Positions 6,883 to 13,216 of a stretch of 17,107 nt of DNA are shown here, piece after piece. A program made the translations under genes and the position numbers. The DNA lies in assembly GCA_015485845.1 (NCBI GenBank), contig WFSU01000188.1:1-17107 (forward strand), read 5' to 3'. Under the pieces are notes generated by a model. That model had not been told where the DNA came from. It saw nothing but the letters and a program-made list of their open reading frames with translations, and searched no databases. The first letter of the stretch is position 1; the number at the start of each line of letters is the position of its first letter. This DNA is from Nitratifractor sp. (lineage in GTDB: Bacteria > Campylobacterota > Campylobacteria > Campylobacterales > Sulfurovaceae).

Positions 6883-7173
6883 ATGTTCTACACCCTCGAC
6901 GGTGAGACCGTCACCCTCCGGATCAAAGCCCAACCCGCCGCCAGCCGCAGTGAGTTTGCCGGTGTGTACGGGGATGAAGCGATCAAAATCCGGATCAAAG
7001 CCCCCGCCGTCGAAGGGGCAGCCAACAAAGAGCTGATCAAATTCCTCTCCAAACAGTTCAAAATCCCTAAAAGCGCGATCGTGTTCCAGTCCGGACAAAC
7101 GGCCAAGATCAAAATCGTTCGTTTCCCGGTGAGTGAACGGTTTGTGGAGTGGACAAGCACCTTTGGTGCTTGA
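6883..7173 (+). CDS. DUF167 (YggU-family) protein
   Basis: 96 aa from ATG 6883, chosen over an upstream TTG at 6862 because CAAGG (6871-6875) is correctly placed for it. The sequence RIKAQPAASRSEF, IKIRIKAPAVEGAANKELI and the end FQSGQTAKIKIVRF are the standard DUF167 pattern. The family is a small alpha/beta fold with no established biochemical function. The stop codon lies partly inside a perfect 8-bp hairpin at 7154-7172. It replaces kdtA/waaA in the order I recall from C. jejuni. Confidence 0.9.
   Translation: MFYTLDGETVTLRIKAQPAASRSEFAGVYGDEAIKIRIKAPAVEGAANKELIKFLSKQFKIPKSAIVFQSGQTAKIKIVRFPVSERFVEWTSTFGA
7154..7172. repeat. Perfect 8-bp hairpin over the DUF167 stop codon
   Basis: Arms CAAGCACC and GGTGCTTG around a TTT loop. 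It encodes the last residues of the DUF167 protein, reaches into the TGA at 7171-7173, and is directly followed by the first heptamer array. No T-tract follows, so it is not a classical terminator; mRNA 3'-end protection is possible. Confidence 0.6.
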
Positions 7174-7287
7174 GTGAATGGTGAATAGTGAATAGTTTTG
7201 GTATGCTTTGCTTTGCAAAGCTTTTATTGAAAGGGGCTGCGGCTTCAGCCGCATAAGCGTAACACTTAACACTTAGCACGTAACACG
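7174..7287. repeat. Composite heptamer/two-hairpin repeat, copy A
   Basis: Begins directly after the DUF167 stop with 7-nt units GTGAATG, GTGAATA, GTGAATA (7174-7194). Hairpin 1 is GCTTTG/CAAAGC with loop CTTTG (7205-7221), followed by CTTTTATTGAA. Hairpin 2 is TGCGGCT/AGCCGCA with loop TC (7238-7253). Then come units TAACACT, TAACACT, TAGCACG, TAACACG (7260-7287). The Shine-Dalgarno of the RluA gene follows within about 10 nt. Both hairpins differ from copies B and C by paired substitutions that keep the stems intact. Confidence 0.85.
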
Positions 7288-7307
7288 AATTTCCAAAGGA
7301 AATAGAT

Positions 7308-8039
7308 ATGGAAAAAGCCTACAAACTGCTCGCCCAACAAAAAGAGATCTCCAACAAAAAAGCCAAAGAGCTGATTGACCGGGGGCTGGTCTATGTCCTC
7401 GATCGTAAGGTCAAGATCGCCCGGGCAGAGCTGCCGGAGGATACGTACTTTCGGGTAGAGATGCCTTCAGACATCGTGATCCTCTATCAGGATGATGATC
7501 TGATCGCGGTCAACAAGCCGGCTCAAATTGACAGCTACGAAATCCAGGATGCATTTGAAGGGGCAGAGCTACTCCATCGGCTCGATCGTGAGACGAGCGG
7601 GGTGCTGCTGCTGGGACGTAATCCGGAGTTTATCCGGCGTGCCGTCGAAGCGTTTCGTCAGCGCAAAGTGACCAAAGAGTACGTTGCCTGGGTCGAAGGG
7701 GTGATCTATGAGCCCATCGAAATTGATCTGCCGATCCACACGATTAAAAAGAGCAAAGCTTTCTCCAAGATTGACCCCAAACTGGGCAAACCTGCCCACA
7801 CTCTCGTGCGCCCCAATGAAGTACAAGGCAAAAAAAGCAAAGTCGACATTACTATCGACACCGGCCGTACCCACCAGATCCGCGTTCATCTAGCGCACGT
7901 AGGACACCCTGTCGTCGGGGATGAGCAGTATGGCAGTCGCACGAGTGCCAAGCGCATCCTGCTGCACGCCGCTTCGATCACACTGCTGGGACAAACCTAC
8001 ACCGCCCCTGAGCCGAAAGACATCCAACGGTACAAGTGA
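7308..8039 (+). CDS. RluA-family RNA pseudouridine synthase with S4 domain
   Basis: 243 aa. The N-terminal 60 residues (ISNKKAKELIDRGLVYVLDRKVK) form an S4-type RNA-binding domain; DDLIAVNKPA opens the synthase domain; ELLHRLDRETSGVLLLGR holds the catalytic Asp93; TGRTHQIRVHLAHVGHPVVGDEQYG and KRILLHAASITL complete the RluA signature. It isomerises specific uridines in rRNA or tRNA; the target position cannot be told from sequence. AAAGGA precedes the ATG. Its place before ffh fits Cj0708 in C. jejuni as I recall. Its TGA shares one base with the next ATG (TGATG), implying translational coupling to the phosphatase gene. Confidence 0.93.
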   Translation: MEKAYKLLAQQKEISNKKAKELIDRGLVYVLDRKVKIARAELPEDTYFRVEMPSDIVILYQDDDLIAVNKPAQIDSYEIQDAFEGAELLHRLDRETSGVLLLGRNPEFIRRAVEAFRQRKVTKEYVAWVEGVIYEPIEIDLPIHTIKKSKAFSKIDPKLGKPAHTLVRPNEVQGKKSKVDITIDTGRTHQIRVHLAHVGHPVVGDEQYGSRTSAKRILLHAASITLLGQTYTAPEPKDIQRYK

Positions 8040-8593
8040 TGACCTTGACCCTCATCCGCCACGCTCCGGTCATTGCCGATTGGAATGTGCGCCTGAGCTC
8101 TTCGCAATTGCGAGGGTGGATCACCGATTATGATACTGCCCCCATCGACCCCACACCGCCGGATGCAGCTGTGCAGAAACTTCTCCAACAATCCGACTAC
8201 ATTGTTGCCAGTAGCCTCAGCCGCACGCACGATTCACTGGCAGTGCTTGGGATTACCCCTGACGCAATCGATTCCCTTTTTGACGAAGCGCCGATCCCCT
8301 CATCGGATGGCCACTGGCTCAGGCTCAAGCCCAACCAGTGGCTAGTGTGGTACCGTATCCTATGGATGATAGGGCTGCTGCGCGGGGATGCCTCTTTTCG
8401 TGCGGTGCGTACCCGAGCTGAGCAGGCAGCCGATCGTCTCATCACACTGGCTGAGGAGCACGGAGATGTCGTACTCATGGGGCACGGCGGGATCAACCAT
8501 CTCATCGGCAGGGTATTGCGGCGGCGGGGATGGAATGTTGAGGCAAAGGGCGGTGTGAAAAATTGGGGGTTTTGGCGGTATGAAGCTACCTGA
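8039..8593 (+). CDS. Histidine phosphatase superfamily protein
   Basis: 184 aa from ATG 8039 (TGATG overlap with the RluA stop), preferred to the GTG at 8036. The phosphohistidine motif is LIRHAP (Arg-His, with Ala replacing the Gly of the common RHG), followed by SSLSRTHDSL, and the second catalytic histidine is in MGHGGINH. This is the phosphoglycerate-mutase-like branch-2 layout, acting on an unknown phosphomonoester. The order does not match the C. jejuni block, so it may be an insertion that became coupled to the RluA gene. Its last 8 nt overlap the converging PIN toxin gene. Confidence 0.8.
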   Translation: MTLTLIRHAPVIADWNVRLSSSQLRGWITDYDTAPIDPTPPDAAVQKLLQQSDYIVASSLSRTHDSLAVLGITPDAIDSLFDEAPIPSSDGHWLRLKPNQWLVWYRILWMIGLLRGDASFRAVRTRAEQAADRLITLAEEHGDVVLMGHGGINHLIGRVLRRRGWNVEAKGGVKNWGFWRYEAT

Positions 8594-8945
8594 TTGGATT
8601 GGTTACTGATATAAAACCTTCAAAATCTTTTGCGTTATTCGTGACGATGGTTAGTCCCTGTGTCTGTGCTGTTGCGAGGATAAAATTATCCGCCATTTTC
8701 ACCTTTTTCTTTCGGCGGTTCTCGAGTGCCTGGTCAATAATGTCCCGGGAGAGATCAAAGATGGGAAATGTTTCAAGAAAATATTTGACTTCCCGGGCAT
8801 CTTCCTCCGAATAGGGGAAGTTGAGTACCTCATAATAGACGATGATTGAGAGGGCACATTCTGCTCGATTTTTTTCGAAAAAATCAACCACTTCTCTGCG
8901 ATCTTGCAAATAATAAATCAGGATGTTGGTGTCGAGGAGGTACAT
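8586..8945 (-). CDS. PIN-domain toxin (VapC-like)
   Basis: 119 aa from the ATG at 8945-8943; an upstream in-frame start at 9005 would lie inside the antitoxin gene and lacks a ribosome binding site. PIN acidic residues are visible: Asp5 in LLDTN, Glu39 in YYEVL, Asp86 in ADNFILATA, and Asp107 in VTNNAKDF. VapC-type PIN proteins are metal-dependent RNases that cut tRNA or rRNA and are blocked by a cognate antitoxin. Start and antitoxin stop overlap as TAATG, typical of a toxin-antitoxin operon. All catalytic residues are present, so it appears intact. Confidence 0.88.
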   Translation of the reverse strand: MYLLDTNILIYYLQDRREVVDFFEKNRAECALSIIVYYEVLNFPYSEEDAREVKYFLETFPIFDLSRDIIDQALENRRKKKVKMADNFILATAQTQGLTIVTNNAKDFEGFISVTNPIR

Positions 8946-9226
8946 TACGGTTTTATCTCCCCATAGGGAACACGTTCTTCTTCCTCTCGGAGTTTGTTTT
9001 GCCATGCTACCGGATCGATATCAGACGGGATTATCCCTCGAACGCGCACTCCAATATCAGCGACTGTGTCGTGAGGTTTCTGCTGATTGGCGATTAACTC
9101 TTCATACCGTCCGGCATCAACAATCACGACGAAAGGGCGGTTGCGCTTGGTTACTTGAATGTCTTCGACGACAGCGCGATCGAGAAGATGGGTTTGTTGT
9201 TTGAGTTGGGTAGCGGTGATTTGCAT
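8945..9226 (-). CDS. Phd/YefM-type antitoxin
   Basis: 93 aa from ATG at 9226, chosen because AAGGAG sits about 5 nt upstream; an ATG at 9244 in the same frame has no such site. MQITATQLKQQTHLLDRAVVEDIQVTKRNRPFVVIVDAGRYEEL is the Phd/YefM DNA-binding fold; the C-terminal half (PSDIDPVAWQNKLREEEERVPYG) is the likely disordered toxin-neutralising tail. It binds its own promoter and inhibits the downstream PIN toxin. The pair reads against the housekeeping block and interrupts RluA-ffh synteny. Confidence 0.87.
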   Translation of the reverse strand: MQITATQLKQQTHLLDRAVVEDIQVTKRNRPFVVIVDAGRYEELIANQQKPHDTVADIGVRVRGIIPSDIDPVAWQNKLREEEERVPYGEIKP

Positions 9227-9235
9227 GTTGACTCC

Positions 9236-9281
9236 TTGTACCATTTGTACTAATTATACAATTTGTTTCTTCAAATGTCAA
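9236..9281 (-). promoter_or_regulatory. Consensus promoter and operator of the toxin-antitoxin operon
   Basis: On the minus strand TTGACA (9276-9281) and TATAAT (9253-9258) are separated by exactly 17 nt, a perfect sigma-70 consensus. Overlapping it on the plus strand are TTGTA/TACAA arms with a 7-nt spacer (9245-9261) and a direct repeat TTGTAC at 9236 and 9245. This is the expected arrangement for antitoxin autoregulation; that the antitoxin binds here is inference. Confidence 0.75.
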
Positions 9282-9349
9282 CCCTCCAAACCTCTCTAAA
9301 ACCATAAATTCGATACAATCACCTCAATAAATAATGCAAGGCATCCCCT

Positions 9350-10714
9350 ATGTTCGATACCCTAACCGACAGTTTCAAAAACGCCATTGGAAAGATCCGT
9401 TTCCATGATGATGAAAAGGCACTCAAGAAGGCACTGACTGAGCTGAAAAAATCGCTCCTCAAGGCCGACGTGCATCACAAAGTGGTCAAAGAGCTCATCG
9501 CGACAGTGGAGCGGGAGACCAAGAAAAACGGCATCGGCAAGGATCAGTTCCTTGCTGCTCTTCAGGCGGAGCTGGTACGCATCCTCACAGCCGAGGGCAA
9601 TCAAGGCTTTGTCTTCGCATCCCGGCCGCCGACGGTGGTGCTGATGACCGGTTTGCAGGGCTCGGGTAAGACCACGACGACCGGCAAGCTGGCGTACATG
9701 CTCAAAGAACAGAAGAAGAAAAAAGTCCTCATCGTCGCAGCCGACCTGCAGCGTTTGGCAGCGGTGGAGCAGCTGCGGCAGATCGCGGCGCAGATCGAGG
9801 TGGATCTGGTAGCCGATGAGAACGGCACGCCGGTGGAGCTGGTGCGTACTGCGCTGAAAAAAGCCGAAGATGAGCTCTACGATGTGGTGCTCATTGATAC
9901 CGCCGGACGGCTGGCGATCGACGAGGAGCTGATGGCGGAGCTGGCCGAGGTGCAGCAGGCAGCCGATCCGGATGAGATCTTCTATGTCGCCGATGCGATG
10001 ACCGGGATGGATGCCGTGCGCACAGCCGCGACGTTCAAAGAAAAGATCGGTATCACCGGCGTGGTGCTGAGCAAATTTGACGGTGACTCCAAAGGGGGTG
10101 TCGCTCTAGGGATCGCCCACCAGGTTGGTGTGCCGCTGCGCTTCATCGGTAGCGGGGAGAAGATGCCCGATCTGGAGCCCTTTATCCCCGAGCGGATCAC
10201 CGGGCGCCTCATGGGTGCCGGAGACATCGAGGGGCTGGCGGAGAAAACTGCTGGGGTGATCGATGAGAAAACCGCCAAACGTATGACCTCCAAGATCAAA
10301 AAAGGGCAGTTCAATTTCAACGACTTTCTTGATCAGATGGAGCAGATCAAGAAGCTGGGCTCCATGAAATCAATCATGGGGATGATCCCGGGCATGGGCA
10401 ACATGGCCAAGCAACTGGGCGACATGGATCTAGAAAACTCCGACGAGGTCAAGCAGATCAAAGCGATGGTCAGCTCCATGACCCCCAAGGAGCGCGAAAA
10501 CCCCGACCTGCTCAACAACAGCCGCAAGCGTCGCCTAGCTGCTGGAGCCGGACTCGATCCGATGCAGGTCAACCGTGTCCTCAAGCAGTTTAAAAACGCC
10601 TCCAAGATGGCCAAGAAGATGTCCACCAAAGGGGGGATGAAAGAGATGCAGAAAATGATGCAGCAGATGGGAGGCCAAGGGGGCGGTGTGCCTCCGGGGC
10701 TGATGGGTCGATAG
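9350..10714 (+). CDS. ffh: Signal recognition particle protein Ffh (SRP54)
   Basis: 454 aa, full length. N domain 1 to about 85; G domain with G1 GLQGSGKTTTT (101-111), AADLQRLAAVEQL, LIDTAGR, VLSKFDGDSKGG, and IGSGEKMPDLEPF; methionine-rich M domain from about 300 (GSMKSIMGMIPGMG, MQVNRVLKQFKNASKMAKKM) ending in MKEMQKMMQQMGGQGGG. It binds 4.5S RNA and signal sequences and, with FtsY, delivers ribosomes to the membrane. AAGG lies before the ATG and a weak TACAAT -10 at 9314-9319. In C. jejuni I recall rpsP next; here the conserved order ends and a composite repeat starts on the last base of the TAG. Confidence 0.98.
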   Translation: MFDTLTDSFKNAIGKIRFHDDEKALKKALTELKKSLLKADVHHKVVKELIATVERETKKNGIGKDQFLAALQAELVRILTAEGNQGFVFASRPPTVVLMTGLQGSGKTTTTGKLAYMLKEQKKKKVLIVAADLQRLAAVEQLRQIAAQIEVDLVADENGTPVELVRTALKKAEDELYDVVLIDTAGRLAIDEELMAELAEVQQAADPDEIFYVADAMTGMDAVRTAATFKEKIGITGVVLSKFDGDSKGGVALGIAHQVGVPLRFIGSGEKMPDLEPFIPERITGRLMGAGDIEGLAEKTAGVIDEKTAKRMTSKIKKGQFNFNDFLDQMEQIKKLGSMKSIMGMIPGMGNMAKQLGDMDLENSDEVKQIKAMVSSMTPKERENPDLLNNSRKRRLAAGAGLDPMQVNRVLKQFKNASKMAKKMSTKGGMKEMQKMMQQMGGQGGGVPPGLMGR

Positions 10715-10897
10715 TGGATAGTGGATGGTTGATGGTTGATGGAATTGTAGGGTGTGCAATTGCACACCAAAGAATTAGGAATTAAGAGTGAGGAGTTGGG
10801 AATGTTGGTATGCTTTTCTTTGAAAAGCTTTTACTGAACAAGGGGCTGGGACTTCAGTCCCATAAAACGCAACACTTACTACGTAACACATAACACG
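10714..10897. repeat. Composite heptamer/two-hairpin repeat, copy B
   Basis: Heptamers GTGGATA, GTGGATG, GTTGATG, GTTGATG (10714-10741, beginning on the last base of the ffh stop); an 18-nt perfect palindrome GGTGTGCAATTGCACACC (10751-10768); heptamers GAATTAG, GAATTAA, GAGTGAG, GAGTTGG (10772-10799); hairpin 1 GCTTTT/AAAAGC with loop CTTTG (10812-10828) then TTTTACTG; hairpin 2 TGGGACT/AGTCCCA with loop TC (10847-10862); heptamers CAACACT, TACTACG, TAACACA, TAACACG (10870-10897). It ends just before the ribosome binding site of the amidohydrolase gene. This is the most complete copy. Confidence 0.87.
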
Positions 10898-10913
10898 CAA
10901 ACAAGGATCTGCT

Positions 10914-12086
10914 ATGACGTCACAAAATACCTTGGGAGTACTTAGCGATTCAGAGCGTGAATATTTTACCGAATTGCGCCACGAACTCCACAAAATTCCC
11001 GAACTAGGCTACACCGAGACGCAGACGAGTGACCGGATCGCTGCGGAGCTCGATCGGATGGGGATCACCTATGATCGAGGGATCGGCGGTACCGGGATTG
11101 TCGCATGGATTACCAAAGGGGCAGGCAGTCGCGCTATCGCCCTGCGTGCCGATATGGATGCGCTGCCGATCACCGAAGAGAGCGGGGTGGCGTACCCCTC
11201 CGAGCACCCGGGGGTGATGCATGCCTGTGGGCACGACGGGCACAGCGTGATGCTGCTGGCCGCGGCCAAAGTGCTGCAGGAGCGTATGGAGTTTGACGGG
11301 ACGGTGTATCTGATCTTCCAGCCGGCCGAAGAGGGGGGAGCGGGTGCCAGGGCAATGATCGATGATGGTCTGCTGGAGCGGTATCCGTTTGAGCGGATCT
11401 ACGGGATGCACAATCGCCCGAGTGAACCGTTGGGGACGTTTTTGGTCAAGTCCGGCCCGGTGATGACCTCGGTCGATACCTGGCAGATCGTCGTGCAGGG
11501 GCGCTCCGGCCACAGCTCCCAGCCCCACCGCGCCATCAACCCCATCGTCGTCGCTTCCCACATCGTTCTGGCGATCAAGGAGATCTCATCGCTGGACATC
11601 GACCCGGCACAAGCCCACGTCGTGAGCGTCGCCAAGGTCGAGAGCGGGATTGCCTTCAACATCGTCCCGGACATCTGCACGATCGAAGGCTCGATCCGCG
11701 CCTTCAGCGAGACGGTACAGGATCGGATCGAGGAGCGGATCCGCACCATTGCCCGGGGGATCGCTGAGAGTTTCGGCGCAACAGCCGAGGTACACTACGC
11801 CCGCCGCTATCCCCCCACGATCAACACCCACACCGAGATCGCCCATCATGCAGCCGAGCGCGTCTCGGGTGTAGAGAAAGTGCGCACCGATTTTCCCTCC
11901 AGCATGGGGAGCGAGGATTTCAGCTTTTTCCTCCGTGAGAAAGAGGGCTGCTACGTCTGGCTCGGCACCCAAACCGATCCAGATGCCGAGACGATCCCGC
12001 TGCACTCCAGCCGATACGATTTCGAAGATGCCGCGCTGCCGATCGGAGCGGGGTACTGGGTGGAGATTGTACATGAGGAACTGTAG
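10914..12086 (+). CDS. M20 family amidohydrolase (HipO/IAA-amino-acid hydrolase type)
   Basis: 390 aa, normal for the M20D subgroup (hippurate hydrolase, N-acyl amino acid amidohydrolase). Metal ligands are visible: Cys105 and His107 in MHACGHDGH, Glu139-Glu140 in QPAEEGG, His166 in YGMHN, and His364 in LHSSRYDF; RADMDALPITE is the conserved lead-in. It probably hydrolyses N-acyl amino acids in the cytoplasm; the exact substrate is unknown. AAGGA lies before the ATG. The gene is bounded on both sides by composite repeats, and its last codons and TAG read GAACTGTAGGGTG, almost the same as the non-coding flank of the palindrome in copy B, so the repeat appears to supply its end. Confidence 0.93.
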   Translation: MTSQNTLGVLSDSEREYFTELRHELHKIPELGYTETQTSDRIAAELDRMGITYDRGIGGTGIVAWITKGAGSRAIALRADMDALPITEESGVAYPSEHPGVMHACGHDGHSVMLLAAAKVLQERMEFDGTVYLIFQPAEEGGAGARAMIDDGLLERYPFERIYGMHNRPSEPLGTFLVKSGPVMTSVDTWQIVVQGRSGHSSQPHRAINPIVVASHIVLAIKEISSLDIDPAQAHVVSVAKVESGIAFNIVPDICTIEGSIRAFSETVQDRIEERIRTIARGIAESFGATAEVHYARRYPPTINTHTEIAHHAAERVSGVEKVRTDFPSSMGSEDFSFFLREKEGCYVWLGTQTDPDAETIPLHSSRYDFEDAALPIGAGYWVEIVHEEL

Positions 12087-12232
12087 GGTGTGCAATTGCA
12101 CACCAGTGAATTAGGAATTAGGAGTGAGGGATTAGGAATTTTGGTATGCTTTTCTGTGAAAAGCTTTTATTGAACAAGGGGCTGGGACTTCAGTCCCACA
12201 AAATGCAACAATAACACTTAGCACGTAACACG
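12087..12232. repeat. Composite heptamer/two-hairpin repeat, copy C
   Basis: Palindrome GGTGTGCAATTGCACACC (12087-12104) directly after the amidohydrolase stop; heptamers GAATTAG, GAATTAG, GAGTGAG, GGATTAG (12108-12135); hairpin 1 GCTTTT/AAAAGC with loop CTGTG (12148-12164) then TTTTATTG; hairpin 2 TGGGACT/AGTCCCA with loop TC (12183-12198); heptamers TAACACT, TAGCACG, TAACACG (12212-12232). It leads into AAAAAGGAG and an ATG at 12248. Confidence 0.86.
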
Positions 12233-12247
12233 CAAAAAGGAGCCATC

Positions 12248-12334
12248 ATGACCCTGCAAACCCACCTGAAAATTGACAAACGTCTCAGCGGTCAGGTGAC
12301 GACGTTTGTTTCGGAGGGAGTGCGTGCTTGGTAA
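12248..12334 (+). pseudogene. 28-codon stub, probable 5' remnant of a gene
   Basis: A good ribosome binding site (AAGGAG, 12237-12242) and ATG start a frame of 28 codons, MTLQTHLKIDKRLSG... ending EGVRAW and TAA. The length, the strong start and the abrupt change into repeat DNA suggest a truncated gene. The LKIDKRLSGQV beginning reminds me of the N-terminus of small hotdog-fold thioesterases in Campylobacterota, from memory only. It could instead be a short peptide or leader ORF. Confidence 0.4.
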
Positions 12335-12352
12335 TTAGGGATTTTCACCCTT

Positions 12353-12381
12353 GTTCCCATGCTCCTGCATGGGAATGCATA
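12353..12381. repeat. REP-like hairpin R1
   Basis: Perfect 9-bp stem, arms TTCCCATGC and GCATGGGAA, loop TCCT, preceded by G and followed by TGCATA. It closely resembles widespread REP-type palindromes of the GTTCCCA...TGGGAA kind. A diverged partner with the same spacing and flanks is at 13040-13068, on the other side of the AT-rich gene. Confidence 0.75.
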
Positions 12382-12529
12382 TGATGAGATTACTTGCTGA
12401 AAAACCTTCAATTTGGTTGTAAATAGTATAGGTATTCCCATTGGGGACGATGGGGACTATACGATTAAGCCTAAAGAGAAAACGATTCACGAATATGTTA
12501 TACTGCTAAAAACCTTCGGGAAAGCAAAC

Positions 12530-13036
12530 ATGAACATCAAGATAATAGCATTGGTCGGAGCAGTATTATTACTTTTTTCGCTGACTAAATGCAACAATAA
12601 AAACCACAATCCATCAACTTTTGTGGAAGCGTCATCTATTGATACGATGCATTTCATACAAAGAAAAAGTAAATTTACGAGATGGTTGTCCAGTAAAGAA
12701 TACAAATCAAGGTTTAAAAACAAAAGTGCATATTACAGAAGACATAAATTATATCCAGCATATATAGAAATGAATACCTTTGGGGATAGAAGGGTAATAG
12801 AGATCCCTTATGAACCACCCTTTCACTGGCGATGTACCAGTGCAAGAACAAAAGATGAATTCAAAAAGATCCACATCAATGAAACATTAAACAGAGGAAA
12901 AAAACTCTTGAGTTTGTCGATTATAAATAAAGACGGTATTGATATTTATACAGGCACTTGGGTAAGTGAAGATGTTTTTGAACGAGAGTCAAAAAAACTT
13001 GAAAAGTATGGAATCAAACTGCCAAACTTTTTTTAA
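12530..13036 (+). CDS. AT-rich exported or lipid-anchored protein, unknown function
   Basis: 168 aa from ATG 12530. A longer reading would need a TTG at 12413 with no ribosome binding site, so the ATG is preferred. N-terminus MNIKIIALVGAVLLLFSLTKC is a signal peptide; the Cys could be a lipidation site, but Lys at -1 is atypical for a lipobox. The remainder is basic, with FTRWLSSKEYKSRFKNKS and a later EIPYEPPFHWRCTSARTKDEF; no family recognised. TATACT at 12499-12504 is a possible -10. Composition is much more AT-rich than the neighbouring amidohydrolase, and the gene is flanked by two REP-like hairpins, suggesting acquisition. Confidence 0.65.
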   Translation: MNIKIIALVGAVLLLFSLTKCNNKNHNPSTFVEASSIDTMHFIQRKSKFTRWLSSKEYKSRFKNKSAYYRRHKLYPAYIEMNTFGDRRVIEIPYEPPFHWRCTSARTKDEFKKIHINETLNRGKKLLSLSIINKDGIDIYTGTWVSEDVFERESKKLEKYGIKLPNFF

Positions 13037-13039
13037 CTC

Positions 13040-13068
13040 GTTCCACATCTCCCGATGTGTAACGCATA
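13040..13068. repeat. REP-like hairpin R2, diverged partner of R1
   Basis: Arms TTCCACATC and GATGTGTAA (one mismatch in nine), loop TCCC, preceded by G and followed by CGCATA. Same 29-nt frame as R1 at 12353-12381, with compensatory changes in the stem (ATGC/GCAT to CATC/GATG). It starts 3 nt after the stop of the AT-rich gene. Confidence 0.65.
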
Positions 13069-13117
13069 TCCAAGATAACCAAGATTCGGAACATTCCACT
13101 TTATGCCACATTCCAAC

Positions 13118-13163
13118 GATGACATCCGTCATCCGGGCAGATACGGGATCTGTCCCTACAGAT
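13118..13163. repeat. Hairpin chain with two alternative pairings
   Basis: GATGAC/GTCATC with loop ATCC (13118-13133), then CAGAT/ATCTG with a 5-nt loop (13138-13152), and ATCTGT/ACAGAT with loop CCCT (13148-13163). The middle segment ATCTG can pair either way, so the last two hairpins are mutually exclusive. There is no ORF; the remainder of 13037-13200 shows nothing else I can name. Confidence 0.5.
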
Positions 13164-13216
13164 GATGTTCCTCACCAGTAACCTCAATTGCTATACTAAT
13201 TTTATAATTGTTATGT

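Noticed and set aside
7205..7225. Hairpin 1 of the composite repeats as a Rho-independent terminator
   Set aside because: The stem is only 6 bp and AT-rich, and the following run is four T before an A; weak at best, and each copy lies upstream of a gene in the same direction.
10714..12232. Heptamer arrays as a CRISPR array
   Set aside because: The units are 7 nt and contiguous, with no unique spacers, and no cas gene is present.
12413..12529. Extended N-terminus of the AT-rich exported protein from a TTG start
   Set aside because: It would bury the signal peptide 39 residues inside the protein and has no ribosome binding site; ATG 12530 gives a normal exported protein.
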